Below are positions 55,959 to 64,000 of a stretch of DNA of 64,000 bases, in pieces. The stretch is from assembly GCA_023213395.1 (NCBI GenBank), contig CM041465.1:232197741-232261740 (forward strand), given 5' to 3'. The stretch's first letter is position 1. Each line of letters begins with the position of its first letter. Source of the DNA: Cycas panzhihuaensis (lineage: Eukaryota; Cycadophyta). The notes beneath the pieces are model-generated. The model was not told the DNA's origin, searched no databases, and worked only from the letters and a program-made list of their open reading frames with translations. A program made the position numbers and the translations under genes.

Positions 55959-56404
55959 GATTCAGATGTCCAAGTCTTTCATGCCACTGTTGAGTTTTAT
56001 TTACAGAATGGGAGACGTATGCATGTGAAGATCCAGATGTTGTTCCTAATTTGTAGAGGCCACGATCTTCATGACCTATTGCAACAATCTGGTTGTCTTT
56101 GTTCTTGATGATACACTTTCTGTCTTTGAAGAGCACACTCATCTGTTGCTTATCAAGCTGACTGACAAAAAGTAAGTTTTTAGGCATTCCAGGAACTAGG
56201 AAATGCAGAATGTTCATCAAGAGGTGTAATTTGACCTACACCTGATATTTCTACAATGGCATTGTCCCCAAATGTCACTGTTTCTCCCTGATATTCTTGA
56301 AAATTTGACAATATATTTGCATCACCTGTCATGTGACGTGATGCGCCAGAGTTGATGATCCAAGTATTGTCATTGTGACTGCCACTATATGCAAAAAATG
56401 TCAT
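55897..56404 (-). pseudogene. Copia-5 protease and GAG-pre-integrase
   Basis: The segment 56404-56180 contains T-W-I-I-N-S-G-A-S-R-H-M-T; the catalytic Asp of D-S-G is Asn (codon at 56351-56353). The segment 56220-55897 continues with MPKNLLFVSQLDKQQ, then QQWHERLGHLNLD of the pre-integrase zinc domain. Confidence 0.88.
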
Positions 56405-56575
56405 TTCACTTGGATCATGTTGAGCTGTGTGGCCTTGGAAACCACCACGATTTGTCCTTCGTTGTCGACCACCTCAGAATGCAGCTTGAGTTGGTCTTTG
56501 TTGCTGCTGACGTTGCTGATGTTGCTGCGGTTGCTGCTATTGCTGCAGCTAGTTCTATTGCCGTTGACGAAAATT

Positions 56576-57406
56576 CTATTGCCGTTGAATTTGCTGCTGA
56601 GGTTGTTGCAAGTCATAGTGACGTTTTCTGTAGTCAGGCTGAATGTGGCCAACTTTGCCACAATAATGACAGACAACAGTCTTAGATTTAATATGAAGAC
56701 TGCCAAATTGTTTCCAAAAGTTCTGCTTGGGCTGAAATTGCTGCTTAGATTTAAACTTCGCGGAGAAAGCACCAGACGTGCTTGTTTCATCTTGCCGCGA
56801 ATGAATCTCTTCTTCTTGCAGCAATAAACGTTTTAACTCATTAAAAGTTAGAATCGACAAAGTTCCATTTCGAGAAATGTCAGAAATAAAACTATTGTAT
56901 TCTTTGGGCAAAGCATGAATTGTTGCGATAACGTGTCTTCGCTTTGTACCGGTTTGCCAAGTGTTGTCGATTGATTCGATAGCTTTAATTGAAGATAAGT
57001 AAGCTGCCATTGGAGCAACATACTTTAAACTGAATAATTTTGCTTTATACATCACAATTTGTGCGTCATCTTTTCGTTCATACAATGAAACGATTATGTC
57101 CCAAGCAATTTTTGAAGTTGTAGCAGATTCAATATTCTGATCAACATTGTCACTGACTGACAGATGAATAAAAGCGAGTGCAATCTCATCTTTAGCTTTA
57201 AAAGAAGCTAAGGCAACAGGATCTGCTGGAATCAAATTTTGAGGATTAACTGGATCAGGAGTGGGTTCTGGTTTGGCGATTTTGCCAGATACATAACCCC
57301 ACAATTCATTCATAATCAATAAGTTTTTTGCTTGCTTTTTTCAAGTGAGATAATTTTCAGCACCTGTCAATTTAATGGGGTTTGCATTTAGCATCTAGGT
57401 CACCAT
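56576..57406 (-). pseudogene. Copia-5 gag
   Basis: The probable start is the ATG at 57406, followed by two early stops. From 57319 the frame is open for 247 codons: a UBN2-type gag (AWDIIVSLYERKDDAQI, LKRLLLQEEEIHSRQ). It ends in one zinc knuckle, C-H-Y-C-G-K-V-G-H-I-Q-P-D-Y, in which the last Cys is Tyr, and a Gln-rich tail. Confidence 0.88.
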
Positions 57407-59280
57407 TTTGAGTGCAGTACCAGATGAAACTTGGAAACCGTTGAGTTGACGCCACTTAAGATCCACTCAATATCCAACAAAAGATCAGTACGAGACTAAA
57501 AAATTTGTGGACGGAATGGAGGACTTGGCTCGCAAGTTCATCCAACCTGATAACTAGATCAGTATTGGCCAAGTTATTGGCACTTTGAGGCAGAGTAAAA
57601 ACCCTTTTCGAGCCTCCCCACTTAAGTGTTTTAATGAATAAAAGTGGGTTGATCTGTGTGCTGAATAATGTGTGCATGAAGGCTTGATTGCTGTTGAAAG
57701 ACTTTGTTGAAAAATGCTCCAATTTACAATACAGTTGCGTTGATTATCAAGTGATGCAACTAAGTTCAAATAACAATCTCATAAAGAGATAAGACAGTAG
57801 CGTAAATACCACGATTTAATGCCTTCAATCAAGCCAAAAATAAAGCAAGTCCACGAAGAACACCTGGGATCGAAAAATTGATCCCTTCGCACCAAAAAAT
57901 CGAAACTTTTTATTGATCCTTTTTCCTTCTTTTTGATGATATTGATTCTCACTATGAATGGGTCACCTCGCAGGGAGCCCAGTGAGAAAAAAAAAACTTT
58001 TAAATGATACAATTTTAGGCTTAAAAACAAGCCAAAAAATGGTGTTTGAAGCACCAAATTACACTTGATAAATTTGTACAAAGTAGTGTGATTGACACAC
58101 TTTAAAAGTCTTTAAAAGATCACTTTTTAAACTCAAAATTAATGACTTAAGTTAAAAGAACTTAATGTCATTAAAAAATGAGTGATTTTTCAAAAGAAAT
58201 ATGATAAAATCACTTTTAGAATAGTGATTTTAAATTTTAAAATGATAATTGCAAATTTTTTTATGTATTTAGTGTGGTTTACACACTAAATAAAGTGTTA
58301 AAAGACACTTACAATGTTGAAATAGAGATTAAAAAGAAACTTTAGTAATATTAAATTTTTAAAAAGAAAAATAAAAGAAGAATATACAAAGTATATTCTC
58401 TTTTGTATGGTCTAAAGTTTAAAAACTTATGACTTAAGAAATATTGTGATCAATGGGCAGACAAAGAATTACCGCCGTTTCCCATGCGCGGAATCTACGG
58501 GCGGCGTCGATTTGTAGTCGGGCGCCGCCGCAAGTTGGAGCTGCCGGTTAAGTCTTGTCGGGACGTCGTGCAAATCACAGGCCTGTGGAGAGAGTTGAGT
58601 CCGGAGCATGAGGTACCACACAGTCACACAGACGGAGCGCACAGAGGACAGCACGCAGGAGCCGAAGTAACGCACGGAGAGAGCAGCTACGCAGACGGAC
58701 GGAGTAGGTGCCGGAGCTGAGTTGAATAGAGGTCGCACGACTGGGACAAAGCAGGTCCGCGTGCGCCAGAATGGACGGAGGATGGGAGCTACACCCTTGA
58801 GAGCCTGCTCGGTAGGGACAGTGCAGGTACGAGGAGCTACGCCATGTAGAGCCACGCAGGAAACCTCACCACGGGAATTGGACAAAGGTTCCACGTAGGC
58901 AGCCACCGAAGAAGAGCAAGTGCGAGAGCTGCCAAATGCAGATGCTCAAAAGGCAGAAAACTGTTGCACTCTCACAACTTTCGCAGCTTGCAACAGTACT
59001 AGATTCTTTTCCTAATTTAAGGAGTACAATGCCTAAGTGTTCGGTTGTTTGAAGTGACTCTAAGTTTGCAGAATGTGGGCAGTTTCTCACCCGTATTTTG
59101 TGGCCAACTTAGATTGCATCAACAATGACAGTTATCAAAACTAAACTGAGGCTACCATATGAAAAGAAGAGTCAATATAAAGGAGAAAAACCCTTTACAC
59201 AGGGAACTGTTGTTCACAACATTTTTTTTTCCTTTTTAACTCAATGATAAAGTGGGTCAGCCATATATATTGTCTCAAAG

Positions 59281-59311
<31 letters not shown>

Positions 59312-59803
59312 TTTAACATAAATAATGGTTCTTAAAAAAAGCTTTAATCATAATCCTCTTTGATAAAAAGATCTTTGTAAAATGTGTAATCCTCAATAAT
59401 GACAATGAGAAACCTTATAAGCAGCCACTTTTTTTTCTTTGTAACCACAATGGAATTTGCTTCTACACAAAGCTTAGGCAACAAAAACAAACAATGCAAG
59501 GATTACACCACAACTTTGTCTTGTGAAAAGAACACAAGAAAATTAGTTCCAAATTGCCTGCAAACTTAGTATCTATGTCCTTTTTCCTGGCCACAAAATT
59601 AGTTCTCCAAAAAGTGCAAATATTCAAGATTTTGCATAAAGATTCTTACAAGAATTTGCAAGTCATGAATGTAAACCAAGTCCTTCAACATCAAACCTCA
59701 AGAAATTGCTCCTTGCTCCAACTGGATCGCCTTCGTATGGCGAAGGTCATCACCAGGTTTGGAGAAATTCGAAGCCACCAATCCGCTCCTCAAGTTCCCG
59801 CAG
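57407..59803 (-). other. Copia-5 leader, 2.4 kb, with GC-rich island
   Basis: Untranslated region between the primer site and gag. It holds very AT-rich sequence (about 58080-58450), a sharply GC- and CpG-rich block (about 58470-58910) and a TA microsatellite. Open frames through the GC-rich block on both strands look like by-products of composition. No gene recognised. Confidence 0.6.
59284..59311. repeat. TA dinucleotide microsatellite
   Basis: About 13-14 uninterrupted TA units within the Copia-5 leader. Confidence 0.95.
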
Positions 59804-60314
59804 CTCTGATACCAAATTGAAAGACGAGATAGAGACAACACAGGAACCAGAATCTATTGAGAAGTCAGAGAGGACATCGAAATATGAAGGACAAAGTGGA
59901 CAAAATGAAAGATGATAGGGAGGAGTATTGAACCTCAACTCAACCTATCTCAACATACAAGCATGAAGGAGAATTGCTCTCAACATTTCATCTATAAGAA
60001 ACACTTACAGCAGCATAACTCTTACACAAAATACTACATGCAAAACATGAGAATAGGGCTCCTTATAAAGGAGAATGGACGATCAGGATCTCAACATATG
60101 TCACTGATCAATCTGATTAGGACTCTACTATCTCCAAGGATAAGGATAGAGCCCACAAAAGTTGACTTCTCACAAGCACATGTGAGAAAAGTCACTACAA
60201 GACAAAAGACAATTTTATAATGCAACAAATAACACTTTAGGATTAAGGGCCTAAAGTGACAAAAATATAAATACACAAGGTCAAGACTTAATGCTAGGAA
60301 TGAAGGTTCTAACA
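59803..60314 (-). repeat. Copia-5 5' LTR with primer-binding site
   Basis: The complement of 59803-59814 is TGGTATCAGAGC, a perfect iMet-type primer site 3 nt inside the LTR. LTR 59818-60314 (497 bp), followed by the AGATG target copy. Confidence 0.94.
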
Positions 60315-60774
60315 AGATGTGATGCATGCCATGCTTTGCCTTTAGGGAAAGGCTGTTGATGTTGTGTCCCCATTACAAGCTTCACAAAGACATTTTGATC
60401 CATACATCTTTGGAAGTCCATGCACCATATTCTTTGTTACCATCATCTTGATATTATCTAAGCTCAAGTGGCCTAGATGTTGATGTCAAAGTTGAATTTT
60501 TGACATGGATTGTGTGACAGAGTATGCAATATCAAGTGTGTTTTAGTTGCATCCATCTTGTAAAGTCCATGGTCTTCATGACCAATGGCTACCACCCAAT
60601 AATACTTGTCACTAATAATGCATTTTCCACTTTTAAACAAGATGCTCATCTATTGGTTGTCCAATTGGCCAACAGATAGGAAGCTTTTCTCCATGGAACG
60701 AATGAGGTAGGCATCTCCAATGGGAAATGTGGAAGCAAGATTGGTAGCTGAATGAAAAGAGGCAATCTTGTTTA
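60315..60774 (-). pseudogene. Copia-4 GAG-pre-integrase segment
   Basis: Decayed coding sequence reading leftwards into the Copia-5 target site. It includes D-H-G-L-Y-K, the C-terminal pre-integrase block and a PFPKGKAWHASH end. It is the missing upstream part of the integrase at 47685. Copia-6 cuts its far end at 60775. Confidence 0.75.
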
Positions 60775-60970
60775 TGTTGAGAGGTAATGTTTTACCTCTA
60801 ATCATGTAATTAGCTTATGCATCAATGACACGTGTCACTTAGTTAAAAGGTAGGTTAACCATCAAGTTATAAAGGTTATCAATCTTCTATGTATTTAAAG
60901 ACATCATTCTCTCAATAAAGATTGCCAAGTTCTCTCATCAATCTTCTGCCTTCTAAACTGAATCTCAACA
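60775..60970 (+). repeat. Copia-6 5' LTR
   Basis: A short 196-bp LTR with perfect 7-bp inverted ends, TGTTGAG and CTCAACA. It has a TATTTAAAG box near 60890 and abuts the primer site without a spacer. Confidence 0.82.
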
Positions 60971-60982
60971 TGGTATCAGAGC

Positions 60983-61630
60983 AGGTTCAGGCTTAACTGC
61001 TCGTTCTGAAGGAAGAAGATTGTTTCTATGAAAAAGGTCAAAGGTCTTAAGGAGATAAGTTAAGGAGGCTCTCTAGCACTAGAGCAGGACAATTAAATGA
61101 CTATGTACGGACTTGTACGGAACCGTACGGACGAGATTTTTTCAAAGTTGTTGGATTGAGACAAAATTTGGTGTGCAGGTAGATCTCGAGGCGCTAGTCA
61201 CTTTTCCCTTCTACATCGAAGCCATCAAAAGCTGTTTCGAGGACCAAACTGGCCGATTACCAATCCGCGCGGGTTTAGAAAGGAAAAATAAAAAATCTCT
61301 CAGATCCGAGCCTAAAACCGAGTATTTTTGGACTATAATCTTCTGAATATCTGTCTCTAAGAGATTCTGTCTAATTTCGACCAACATTTTTGAGTTTTTC
61401 TTGAGATTTTTTGAGAAATTGCTGGTAACCCTAGCCACCTACGTTTTCATTCGAAGCCAGATTTCTTCTATTTGAGGACAGATCTGTCAAACCGTCTTTA
61501 GATCTTGGAAGATGATCAAAAGATCTTTCTTTGAAGGTATCATTTGCCCAAGTCCGTACACTTAGGGTTTGTACGAAAATCTGTACAGTTGTACGGCCAG
61601 TTTAGTCCAGAATCCCTTCATCTTATTAAC
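60983..61630 (+). other. Copia-6 leader
   Basis: A 650-bp leader with GTACGG words (about 61106-61131 and 61553-61600), similar to the Copia-2 leader. No coding similarity. Confidence 0.7.
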
Positions 61631-62575
61631 TATGGCTTCACCTTTATTTGGTCTGTCAAAACAAGACAAACTCAAGAAGGAAACTATCATATATGGAAAA
61701 TTAAAGTTGAGACCCTGCTCAGGGCATGAAATTCCTAGAATATTGCTCTTGAGACTGAAACCAGATCAGATGATGCCAGTACTGCCCTAACTAGTTGGTT
61801 AGAAAGGGATAATGCGGGTGTCATCATCCTCAAACTCTCAGTAGCGAATTCCTTATTGGTGTATGTTGAGAAATTAACCTCCACTCCAAACATTTGGAAA
61901 TGTTTTGAAAACTTATTTGGTCAAAAGAATAAAGCTCGGATATTTATTTTAAAAGAAGAATTATATAAAGTACACATGAGAGACCATGAAACAGTGACAT
62001 AATTCATACATAAAATTACTTCTCTCAGAAATGATCTATTGAGTGCTGGGGAAATTTTGTCCAAATCAGAGCTTGTTCACATGGTAGCCAACAAACTGCC
62101 CAAGACCTTTGACGTAACTATCAATACCATCACAAATAGTAATCAAATCGATACAATGACTCTTGATGAATTAACTGGGATACTGCTTAGATAGGAACAA
62201 AGAAATAGGCGATATGAAGACTCAGCAGTGCTGGAGGATGCATTTGCTTCCAGATTAAATCTGGGACCCCGAGGACGAAATCAGACACAAGGAAGAGGTC
62301 GAACCCCAGAATCTAGAAATCTTGGCCACGTACGGTATCCAGATAATAGAGGACGCGGAAGAAGTCGTGATTCCAGGATATGCTTCAACTGTGGTAGATC
62401 TAGACACTTCGCCAGTACCTGCAGAATGTTTGAAATATGCTATTATTGTGGACAAGCAGGGCACTACCCGTATCAATGTTCTCAGAGAAGACTGGACATT
62501 TAGAGAGGGAAAAGACCAATGGGAAACTACAATAAAGAACAGGTGGAAGAAGATGAAGAAGAAACAACCTTCATA
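61631..62575 (+). pseudogene. Copia-6 gag with two zinc knuckles
   Basis: Start ATG at 61631 (MASPLFGLSK). A frameshift follows near 61690, as the true continuation (YHIWKIKVETLLR) is in another frame. UBN2-type domain with FENLFGQKNKA, VHMVANKLPKTFDVTIN and LDELTGILLR, then a stop. From 62228: LEDAFASRLNLGPRGR, an Arg/Gly-rich stretch, knuckles C-F-N-C-G-R-S-R-H-F-A-S-T-C and C-Y-Y-C-G-Q-A-G-H-Y-P-Y-Q-C. In the first knuckle the usual Gly before His is Arg. Confidence 0.88.
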
Positions 62576-63388
62576 GTTGCCTTGTCAGTAGGTTTAAAAG
62601 AGACTAATACATGGTTTATTGATTCAGAGGCTTCTTGACACATGACAAGTCGTCATGACTAGTTTGAAAATCTGAAACCTTGTGATATCCATAGGTCAGT
62701 TGAATTAGGTGACAAATATCCTTTAGAAATTAAAGGTATGGGCACTGTCTCCATTAGTGTTTAGGGCAATGTAAAGAAGATTGGAAATGTGATGTGGGTT
62801 CCTGGCCTTAAAATGAATCTCCTATCTGTCTCTCAACTTAGCAAAAAGGGGTGGAGAACAGTGTTTGATGAAGATGGTCTCTGTCTGATAATGGATGTGA
62901 AAAATAATGGGGAAGTCATTGCTAAAGGGATTAGAAGTAATGATCTGTATAAGCTTGTTGCAAATCCCATTACGCCCTGTCTAGATCCAAAAGCTTGTAC
63001 TACTGTAAATTTTGATAATAAATTGTGGCATTTGAAGTATGGACATTTACCATTAGAAACTTTAAGAAAAATGAAAAATAATGATATGGTGCTTGGATTA
63101 CCTAACATATCTACCGAAAACTTCATTTGTAAAGGATGCCAGTTCAGAAAACATCACAGGTTGCCATTCAAAGAAAGTAAATGGAGATCACAAAACAAAT
63201 TGGAATTGATTCACACAGATTTCTGCGGACCACTTGCACCACTTTCAATAAATAGTTGTAGGTATTTTTTAACATTTATTGATAATTTCACCAAAAAAAT
63301 TTGGGTATATTTTCTACATAACAAATCAGAAGTGTTTGAATTCTTCAAAGAATTTAAAGCAGAGGTTGAACTTGAATCAGGCTAAAAA
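62576..63388 (+). pseudogene. Copia-6 protease, GAG-pre-integrase and integrase N-terminal part
   Basis: The protease site at about 62615-62642 reads W-F-I-D-S-E-A-S-stop-H-M-T: Gly of D-S-G is Glu and a TGA interrupts the motif. A 198-codon frame (62789-63385) covers VPGLKMNLLSVSQLS, LWHLKYGHLPLETLR with C-K-G-C, HTDFCGPLAPL and FIDNFTKKIWVYF. It ends in an A-run (about 63384-63392) where the frame shifts. Confidence 0.88.
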
Positions 63389-64000
63389 AAAAATGTATTA
63401 GATCTGATGGGGGAGGAGAATATATTTCCAATGAATTTCTGATCTTTTGTAAAAGAAATGGAATTGGCAGACAGATTACCACGCCTTGCACTCCACAATC
63501 CAATGGAGTAGCTGAAAGAAAAAATCGAACCTTGATGGAAATGGCTCGCAACATGGTGCATGAGAAACAAGTTCCCAAATCTTACTGGGCAAAAGCCGTG
63601 AATACAGCCTGCTATCTTGTGAACAGAAACCCCACCAAAGTTCTGGAGAATATGACACCAGAAGAAGCATGGATAGGTAAAAAACCTAATGTCAGTTCAT
63701 TAAAAGTTTTTGGCAGCCAGGCTTATGTACATATACCAGATAAAAACAGATCAAAATTAGATGCAAAAAGCATAGAGTGCATCATGATTGGATATAGTAA
63801 AAATTCAAAGGCTTATAAATGCATTGATCCAAAGACAAACAAAATATACATCAATAGAGATGTAATTTTTGATGAAGGAAGCTTGGATTCTCAAGCCCAA
63901 ATAAAAATCATTGATGAAGATAGTTCAAATAAGGAGATTCTTGCAGAAGAAGTTTCAGACATCACCACAAAGGAAATTCCATCATGTTCGCATCATGAAT
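63389..64000 (+). pseudogene. Copia-6 integrase catalytic and C-terminal part, open to window end
   Basis: After the A-run frameshift, one frame stays open to the last base. It has R-S-D-G-G-G-E-Y-I-S, PQSNGVAERKNRTLMEMAR (DDE glutamate present), SYWAKAVNTACYLVNRNPTK, MTPEEAWIGKKP and KVFGSQAYVHIPDK, then the start of the acidic integrase-RT linker. It aligns closely with Copia-2 (9822 downward). Confidence 0.9.

Larger units (their letters stand above)
47686..60314 (-). mobile_element. Copia-5: copia element nested in Copia-4, split by F2
   Basis: Flanked by a perfect TSD, AGATG (47681-47685 and 60315-60319). LTRs are at 47686-48219 (3') and 59818-60314 (5'). They differ by about 12 substitutions and two indels (23 and 14 bp). 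The interior has a primer-binding site, a 2.4-kb leader, gag, protease, integrase, RT (split by F2 at 48894-53931) and RNase H. Protease D-S-G is N-S-G and RT Y-V-D-D is Y-V-N-D, so it is dead. Confidence 0.95.
44600..60774 (-). mobile_element. Copia-4: outer copia element of stack II
   Basis: Minus-strand copia relic with its 3' LTR ending at 45112, and RNase H, RT and integrase at 45113-47685. Copia-5 is inserted at 47686-60314. The pre-integrase part resumes at 60315-60774, where Copia-6 cuts it again. Its gag and 5' LTR lie past the window end. Its protein is a close cousin of Copia-5. Stops and frameshifts are throughout. The start coordinate is approximate. Confidence 0.85.
60775..64000 (+). 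mobile_element. Copia-6: copia element, plus strand, 3' part outside window
   Basis: 5' LTR 60775-60970, perfect primer site TGGTATCAGAGC (60971-60982), leader, gag, protease, pre-integrase and integrase, running past the window end. The predicted left target copy is GTTTA (60770-60774). Its protein is closely related to Copia-2. It is interrupted by several stops and frameshifts. Confidence 0.9.

Noticed and set aside
58469-58906. A 145-codon minus-strand protein in the GC-rich block, and a 78-codon one on the plus strand
   Set aside because: Both overlap in opposite strands of a GC-rich segment, where open frames arise by chance. Neither resembles a known family, and the site is an element leader.

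Overview
This window is plant nuclear DNA made almost entirely of LTR retrotransposons inserted into one another. The evidence is plant-type Ty1/copia gag-pol relics, Ty3/gypsy relics with tRNA-Asp-like and tRNA-iMet-type primer-binding sites, and a fragment of the plant autophagy gene ATG18. The density and layering suit a large repeat-rich seed-plant genome. I lean towards a gymnosperm, but the sequence alone does not prove it. No intact host gene, tRNA, rRNA or CRISPR array was seen.

Stack I (1-32394). The outermost layer is an old minus-strand copia element (Copia-3; 5' LTR 32068-32394). Three insertions interrupt it. (a) Gypsy-P, plus strand, 24119-31612, TSD ATTCA. (b) A plus-strand LTR of family F1, 7283-21514, TSD TTTTT. 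This LTR was itself split by Copia-2 (minus, 7372-21199, TSD TAAGG), which was split in turn by Gypsy-M (minus, 11077-19905, TSD GTGTC). (c) Copia-1 (minus, from beyond base 1 to 6625), which carries an F1-type solo LTR at 668-1060. At several of these junctions the interrupted reading frame resumes exactly on the far side.

Middle (32395-44600). This holds a decayed 4.2-kb LTR element (32876-37028), a tRNA-derived SINE-like head near 37318, a Ty3/gypsy integrase relic (38348-39560), an unrecognised coding relic (about 41700-42470), and a lone LTR with a duplicated primer-binding site (42670-43084). The rest is unannotated AT-rich sequence.

Stack II (about 44600-64000). The outer layer is Copia-4 (minus). 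Copia-5 (minus, 47686-60314, TSD AGATG) and Copia-6 (plus, from 60775 past the window end) interrupt it. Copia-5 is interrupted by F2 (minus, 48894-53931, TSD TGAAA). F2 lacks recognisable pol but carries decayed pieces of an ATG18-like gene, a copia-type gag remnant and an unrecognised 187-codon ORF. F2's LTRs differ at 4 of 370 sites. Those of its host Copia-5 differ at about 12 of 497, consistent with the nesting order.

The most interesting content is: F2 as a gene-capturing, pol-less LTR element; the two gypsy copies, which lost RT by different internal deletions while keeping gag, protease, an uncharacterised 3' ORF with a coiled-coil end, and a hairpin-forming array of about 65-bp repeats; and the base-precise nested chronology.
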